The translations under genes were made by a program, and so were the position numbers. A stretch of 64,000 nt of DNA from contig AP025040.1 in the NCBI GenBank assembly GCA_036186865.1, positions 35,947,521 to 36,011,520 on the forward strand, written 5' to 3'. Numbering within the stretch: the first letter of the stretch is position 1; each line of letters starts with the position of its first letter. This document shows positions 60,083 through 64,000 of this stretch, piece by piece. The notes under the pieces were generated by a model. The model saw only the letters and a program-made list of their open reading frames with translations. It searched no databases and was not told the origin of the DNA. The DNA comes from Eustoma russellianum (taxonomy: Eukaryota > Streptophyta > Magnoliopsida > Gentianales > Gentianaceae).

Positions 60083-60370
60083 TGAGTGTAACACCTTGCC
60101 TGGGGCAAGGGTTGTATACCTTTCTTTATACGCATGTTCTGTTGGCTGAGTGTAACACCTTGTCCGGGACAAGGGATCTCTGCCCTTCTGTTATGTCTAT
60201 GACGTTCTATATGGAGAGATGCCTGATGTCTAGTCCTGGGGGAGGATGTAAGGGGCAAAATACGTTATTTCAGAGTGTAACACCGCATCTGGGACTCGGG
60301 TTCTCTGTCATAACGCTTCACCGTTAGTCCTATGTATATATGATGTAACACCGTGGTTGGACCATCATGA
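60083..60370 (+). repeat. Same hairpin motif array in K 3' LTR
   Basis: Counterpart of 36923-37208. The first hairpin reads CCTTGCCTGGGGCAAGG here instead of CCTTGCAAGTGGCAAGG, keeping the six outer pairs. The second is unchanged (CCTTGTCCGGGACAAGG). The third and fourth are weaker (GTGGTTGGACCAT). Confidence 0.78.
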
Positions 60371-61210
60371 TTCATAGACGGTACTCATGACTTCTTGGAG
60401 AATCATTCTGTATATCGTGGGTACCATTCTTATGTTACTAAAAGTGCTATAGCCAATTCATGTCATGTCATGTTTATGTAAGTATGAAATGTCTCATGTG
60501 CTCTTATCACCCTTTAAGTCACGACTCTCGTAGTACAATGTCCAGTATGATTAAGCAACTATAGGAAATAGAACCTAAAAGATTGCACGCAGGAATGATG
60601 CCGATTATATACTAAGGTAAAGGTGATCAAACGATGAATCTGTCTAATTTACTATACTATTTACCTATGATGTTTTTTTGAAGTTTATTTCATTACATGA
60701 CAAAGTATCTATCGGATTTACTGTACTATTTATCTATGTTGATTTCTTGACTATTACTTCCATGCATGTTGTTCATACAATATCTGTTCTATGCTTTACA
60801 GTACTATCTCCACTACCACAGTCCCCATGCATGATCCGCTTGACGAATCTAGACGGAAATACTGGCTGAGCGATTCGTCATCGCTCATCCCTTTATTTGA
60901 CCATGAAGACCCATAGGACCCTGAGCCAGAGTTCATAGAGGATGAGCCTCAAGACTAGGGTTGGAGGCTGATTAGTAGACTGCAATGACATCTTTTGTAT
61001 TTTGTTATTCAGCTATGTACTTATGATGTTTTGTACTGGTGATGTATCTGTGACACTACTTCGGCTGTATGCTCGTACTCATGTCGATGTTTATTTCTGT
61101 TTATGCTATGATGCTTTCGCTATTCGATACATGTTATAGCAAAATGTACATAGATGGTATTGACGCCTTGTATCTCTCGTAGTAGAGTACGGCGGGTGCA
61201 CCGTGCCGAG

Positions 61211-61300
61211 AAATCATATGACATTTAAATCATGCATTTTGAAGTCATATGACATTTAAATCATGCATTTTGAAATTATTCAAATCCCAGTTTCTCAACA
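61211..61300 (+). mobile_element. LTR-L terminal fragment right of K
   Basis: The last 90 bp of LTR-L, between the truncated K end and TSD GCTAA. A 31-bp unit (TCATATGACATTTAAATCAT…) is directly repeated at 61214 and 61245. The end ATTATTCAAATCCCAGTTTCTCAACA-type terminus parallels the outer ends of the inverted repeat. Confidence 0.82.
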
Positions 61301-61587
61301 GCTAATCCATGCAGTAATCTCATGATGGGTCTATCCAATACATTGTTCTTTAACAAGCATCTATGAAATTGATTTGTATCATCATACACATAATTATCTC
61401 ATGATTATCAAATCAATATTCATACTGGTTATAAATTATTTTATCTCTATAATAATAACGAACCAGGGACATATATCAGAATTGTGTAACATACTAACCA
61501 ACAATTATGATAATAAAACCTCTTTTATTAATAATAAATGTATAACATAAAGATCCAAATCAATGGCCTAGGTTACATACACTAACA
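61301..61587 (-). mobile_element. Copia C1 LTR, proximal segment
   Basis: On the minus strand it begins TGTTAGTGTATGTAACC at 61587 and matches the first 287 bp of the C2 LTRs, stopping at GCTAA (61301-61305). The remainder is at 4327-5125. The adjacent polypurine tract (61588-61598) shows this is the 3' LTR of C1. Confidence 0.92.
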
Positions 61588-62277
61588 ATCTCCCACTTAA
61601 ACTAGGCCTACAAATGTGTGAGACCCATAGATCTAGCATGCTGATCATGCTTGACCCATGAGAGAGGCTTAGTCAATGGATCCGCTATGTTATTATTTGT
61701 GTCAACTTTGCATATCTTGACATCACCTCTATCGATGATGTCTCGAATTAGATGATAGTGCCTGAGTATATGTTTAGATATGAAATGGGACCTAGGCTCT
61801 TTTGCTTGTGCTATTGCACGATTGTTGTGACAATAAATGTCCACAGGATTTGCAATTCTAGGTTCCACTCCTAGCTGATTGATGGACTTCTTAATCCAAA
61901 CTGCTTCTTTAGCTACATTTGATGCTGCTATATACTCAGCCTCTCTTGTAAAATAACCCACAGTGCTTTATTTCAAACTCTTCCAACTAACAGTTCCACC
62001 ATTCAATGTGAATACAAAACCTAACTGCGATCTGAAATCATCTATGTCGGTTTGGAAACTAGAACCTGTGCAACCATTTACAAGTAACTCGTCATCCAAA
62101 CCTCCATAAACCAAGAATACATCTTTAGTTCTTCTAAGGTACTTAACAATATTCTTGACAGCTATCCACTGACCTTCACCACGATCATCTTGATATCTAC
62201 TTGTTGTGCTCAATGGATATGAGGCATCTGGTCTAGTACATAACATGGCATGCATAATCGATCCTATAGCAGAAGCA
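61588..62277 (-). pseudogene. Copia C1 RNase H domain (inactive)
   Basis: Reading from MHAMLCTRPDASYPLSTTS near 62255 to the C-terminal ADPLTKPLSWVKHDQHARSM, ending at 61608. TAA at about 61965-61967 replaces a codon that is CAA (Gln) in C2. Two catalytic regions are changed compared with C2: YTDDS is CTGSS here, and VADSTTEAEY is VGYFTREAEY, so acidic residues are lost. A one-base insertion near 62278 (CCTTTATGC) shifts the frame from the RT end. Same family as C2, in opposite orientation. Confidence 0.93.
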
Positions 62278-63180
62278 TAAAGGAATTTTATTAATTAGGT
62301 CCAGTTCATCAGATGTTTGAGGACATTGGTTCTTGCTGAGATGAATGCCATGAGACATAGGCAAGAATCCTTTCTTGGACTCTTCCATGTTGAACCTCTT
62401 CAACATTTTATCTGTGCATGTACTTTAACTCAAAACTATTATCCTTTTCGATCTATCTTTATAGGTCTTAATATTAGAATATAGGTAGCCTCACCTAAGT
62501 CTTTCATTGACAAAGAATTCTCTAACCAAGTCTTAACCTTTTGCAAGATAGGGATATCATTCCCAATAAGCAATATATCATCCATATATAACACTAAAAA
62601 CACTACTATACTCCTATTAACCATCTCGTAAACACAAGATTCATCTTCATTCTTGATGAAAACAAAGTTCTTAACTGTTTCGTCAAAATGAAGGTTCCAG
62701 CTTCAAGATGCTTGCTTCAATCCATGAATGGGTCTTTGAAGCTAGCAAACTTTCTTTGAATTCTCATGATTTACAAAACCCTCAGGTTGTGTCATGTACA
62801 CATCCTCAAGTAAATCTCCATTAAAGACAGTAGTTTTGACATCCATTTGTCATATCTCATAATCATAGTATGCTGCAATTACAATGAGAATCCTAATAGA
62901 CTTAAGCATAACAATTGGTGAAAAGGTTTCATCATAGTCTATATAATGAGGTTTCTTGAAACCTTTAGCAACAAGCCTTTATTTGTAGGTTTGCACATTC
63001 CTATCAATGTCAGTTTTCTTCTTGAAAACCCATTTGCAACCAATTGTTTGAATACCCTCTAGAGGATCAATTAAAGACCAAACTTGGTTATCAAACATGG
63101 ATTGCATCTCAGAATTTATGGCTCCAAGCCATTTATCTGAATCTGGACCAGACACAGCTTCTTGATTGGTAGTAGGCTCA
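62278..63180 (-). pseudogene. Copia C1 reverse transcriptase domain
   Basis: From SDKWLGAINSEMQSMFDNQVW (about 63150) through WVFKKKTDIDRNVQTYK with a TAA at 62979-62981. Then YDETFSP, MDVKT, NGDLLEDVYMTQPEGF, DETVKNF and the catalytic YMDDILLIGNDI (about 62567-62602), to KDLGEATYIL, after which the frame is lost. At least three stops and two shifts are visible, including CTTCAAGA/TGA-type changes near 62706. The YMDD box is intact. It supplies the undamaged reference for both C2 lesions: GGAGATTTAC near 62815 and TGG in LQKVKTWLENS. Confidence 0.92.
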
Positions 63181-64000
63181 TCTTGATCTATAAGAATAAT
63201 TTCACTATCATCAGTCACAAGAAATTCATCTCTCTCTGGATGACAAGAAATTCATAATTTGTGGTCCTGAAACAGGCTCTAGAGTTGGTTCAATGATATC
63301 TTGTTGAACTTGAGTTTCCTCAAGTTTTTACTATACTCCCACTAGTTCTCTTAGAGAGAAACTAATTTTCTAAAAAGATTACATTTCGAGTAGCAAACAC
63401 TTTATTCTCTGAGGGAATATAAAATAGTACCCTACTTTCCTTAGGATACCCCGCAAAATACATTTGATAGATTTTGGGGCTAGCTTATCTGACACTGATC
63501 TTTTCACATAAGCTTGACAACCCCAAATCTTAAGAAAAGACAAACTGGGTGTCTTACCTGTCTATATCTCATATAGTTCGTTTTCAATCGCTTTTGATGG
63601 TACACGGTTCAAAATGAATGCAGTTGTCTCCAAGGCATAACCCCAAAAAGATAAAGGAAGATCTATTGACCCATTATAGATCGAACCATATCAAATAAAG
63701 TTCAATTTCTCCTTCTAGAAACACATTTCCATTGTGGAGTTCCTGGAGGAGTCAACTGTGAAAGGATTCCATAATTTCATAGATGTTTATCAAAGTCTTG
63801 GCTCAAATATTCACCATCTCGATTTGATCGAATCGTTATAATTGTCTTTCCAAGTTGATTTTGTACTTCATTTTGGAAACTTCTAAACATTTCAAAAGAC
63901 TCATGATTATGTTTCATTCGGTAGACATAGCCATACCTAGTTAAATCATCAGTAAAAGTTATGAAATACTAAAAATCCTTTTTTGGAATTTATATTAAGT
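63181..64000 (-). pseudogene. Copia C1 integrase, partial at right edge
   Basis: Minus-strand sequence from the window edge contains ITFTDDLTRYGYVYRMKH, then TIRSNRDGEYLSQD (about 63815), LTPPGTPQW, RSIMGQ, LPLSFWGYALETTAFILNRVPSKA, SLSFLKIWGCQAYVKRSVSDKLAPKSIKC and a C-terminal EETQVQQDIIEPTLEP block. Relative to C2, the second catalytic Asp (RSDRGGEY) is Asn, and the Glu-containing NGVSERRNR block is damaged. Several stops. Protease, gag and the other LTR should lie to the right of the window. Confidence 0.9.

Larger units (their letters stand above)
34480..61210 (+). mobile_element. K: degenerate Ty3/Gypsy chromovirus (Tekay/Del-like) inserted in LTR-L
   Basis: 5' LTR 34480-38125, internal 38126-55848, 3' LTR 55849-61210. 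LTRs start TGTTACRCCCCRACTCCC; the 5' LTR ends GGACGCCACA. Internal order gag, protease, RT, RNase H, integrase, chromodomain-like tail is diagnostic for Ty3/Gypsy chromoviruses. Solo LTR-J splits the RT gene and solo LTR-M splits the 3' LTR. The 3' LTR lacks its last ~27 bp (it stops at GTGCCGAG, 61210), and the adjoining LTR-L sequence is also shortened, so the TSD was lost in a small deletion. All coding parts carry stops and shifts. Confidence 0.92.
55849..61210 (+). mobile_element. K 3' LTR, split by LTR-M and truncated at its end
   Basis: Pairs with 34480-38125. Own sequence is 55849-56541 and 57877-61210. Relative to the 5' LTR it has an insertion of about 480-500 bp (roughly 58455-58955, between ACTCAAGAAATGAA and ATGCATCATCATGTAAG) and a triplicated TTTAAAGAACAAAA stretch near 59400. 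It ends at GTGCCGAG, about 27 bp short. Confidence 0.9.
5126..61300 (+). mobile_element. LTR-L: solo LTR (about 4.1 kb of own sequence) inserted in the C1 LTR; TSD GCTAA
   Basis: Begins TGTCAGACTTGTATAGC at 5126 and ends CCCAGTTTCTCAACA at 61300, flanked by GCTAA at 5121-5125 and 61301-61305. Removing it joins the two C1 LTR halves exactly. Its own sequence is 5126-7395, 32777-34479 and 61211-61300; the rest is later insertions (G and K). It has no coding region or internal domain, so it reads as a solo LTR left by LTR-LTR recombination. It contains a 1445-bp tandem duplication. The same LTR family, in inverted pairs, builds the palindrome at 43179-52031. The superfamily cannot be assigned, as no coding part of this family is present. 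Confidence 0.8.

Overview
Plant nuclear DNA, almost certainly an angiosperm: a plant-type LINE whose first protein has a DUF4283-like domain, Ty1/Copia elements with initiator-Met tRNA primer sites, a Ty3/Gypsy chromovirus, kilobase-scale LTRs, and 5-bp target-site duplications (TSDs) throughout. I see no host gene, rRNA, tRNA or CRISPR. The species cannot be named from the sequence. There is one 10-N assembly gap at 12094-12103.

Essentially the whole window is one nest of retrotransposons, up to five layers deep, and most boundaries can be read from matching TSDs. The outermost element is Copia C1 (minus strand). Its coding region is at 61588-64000 and runs off the right edge. Its LTR starts at 61587 and is split between 61301-61587 and about 4327-5125. 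A LINE (minus) sits in that LTR and runs off the left edge (1 to about 4270). LTR-L (5126-61300, TSD GCTAA) splits the C1 LTR. L is itself split by two large insertions.

Insertion 1 is LTR-G, a minus-strand solo Gypsy-type LTR (7396-32776, TSD ACAAC). It is split by H, a plus-strand non-autonomous Gypsy derivative (10090-31067, TSD TTGAA) with about 4.6-kb LTRs and only 616 bp between them. The 5' LTR of H carries Copia C2 (plus), which has been rearranged: a solo C2 LTR (11165-12657), about 2.3 kb of H sequence, then a 5'-truncated C2 copy with gag-pol (14953-22299).

Insertion 2 is K, a plus-strand Gypsy chromovirus (34480-61210) with degenerate gag, protease, RT, RNase H, integrase and a chromodomain-like tail. 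Its RT gene is cut at the codons for Pro-Trp-Gly by solo LTR-J (40366-53145). J carries a very large inverted repeat (about 43179-52031) built from two L-family LTR pieces, whose left arm is internally triplicated (1636-bp units). The 3' LTR of K carries solo LTR-M (56542-57876).

No intact autonomous element is present. C2 is the best preserved, with one frameshift and one nonsense codon seen in pol. The most notable signals are non-coding: four unrelated LTR families here each carry a regularly spaced array of a different short palindrome. The other strong observations are the near-perfect 2.6-kb-arm palindrome, the giant-LTR/minimal-internal element H, and a duplicated Copia insertion sharing one target site.
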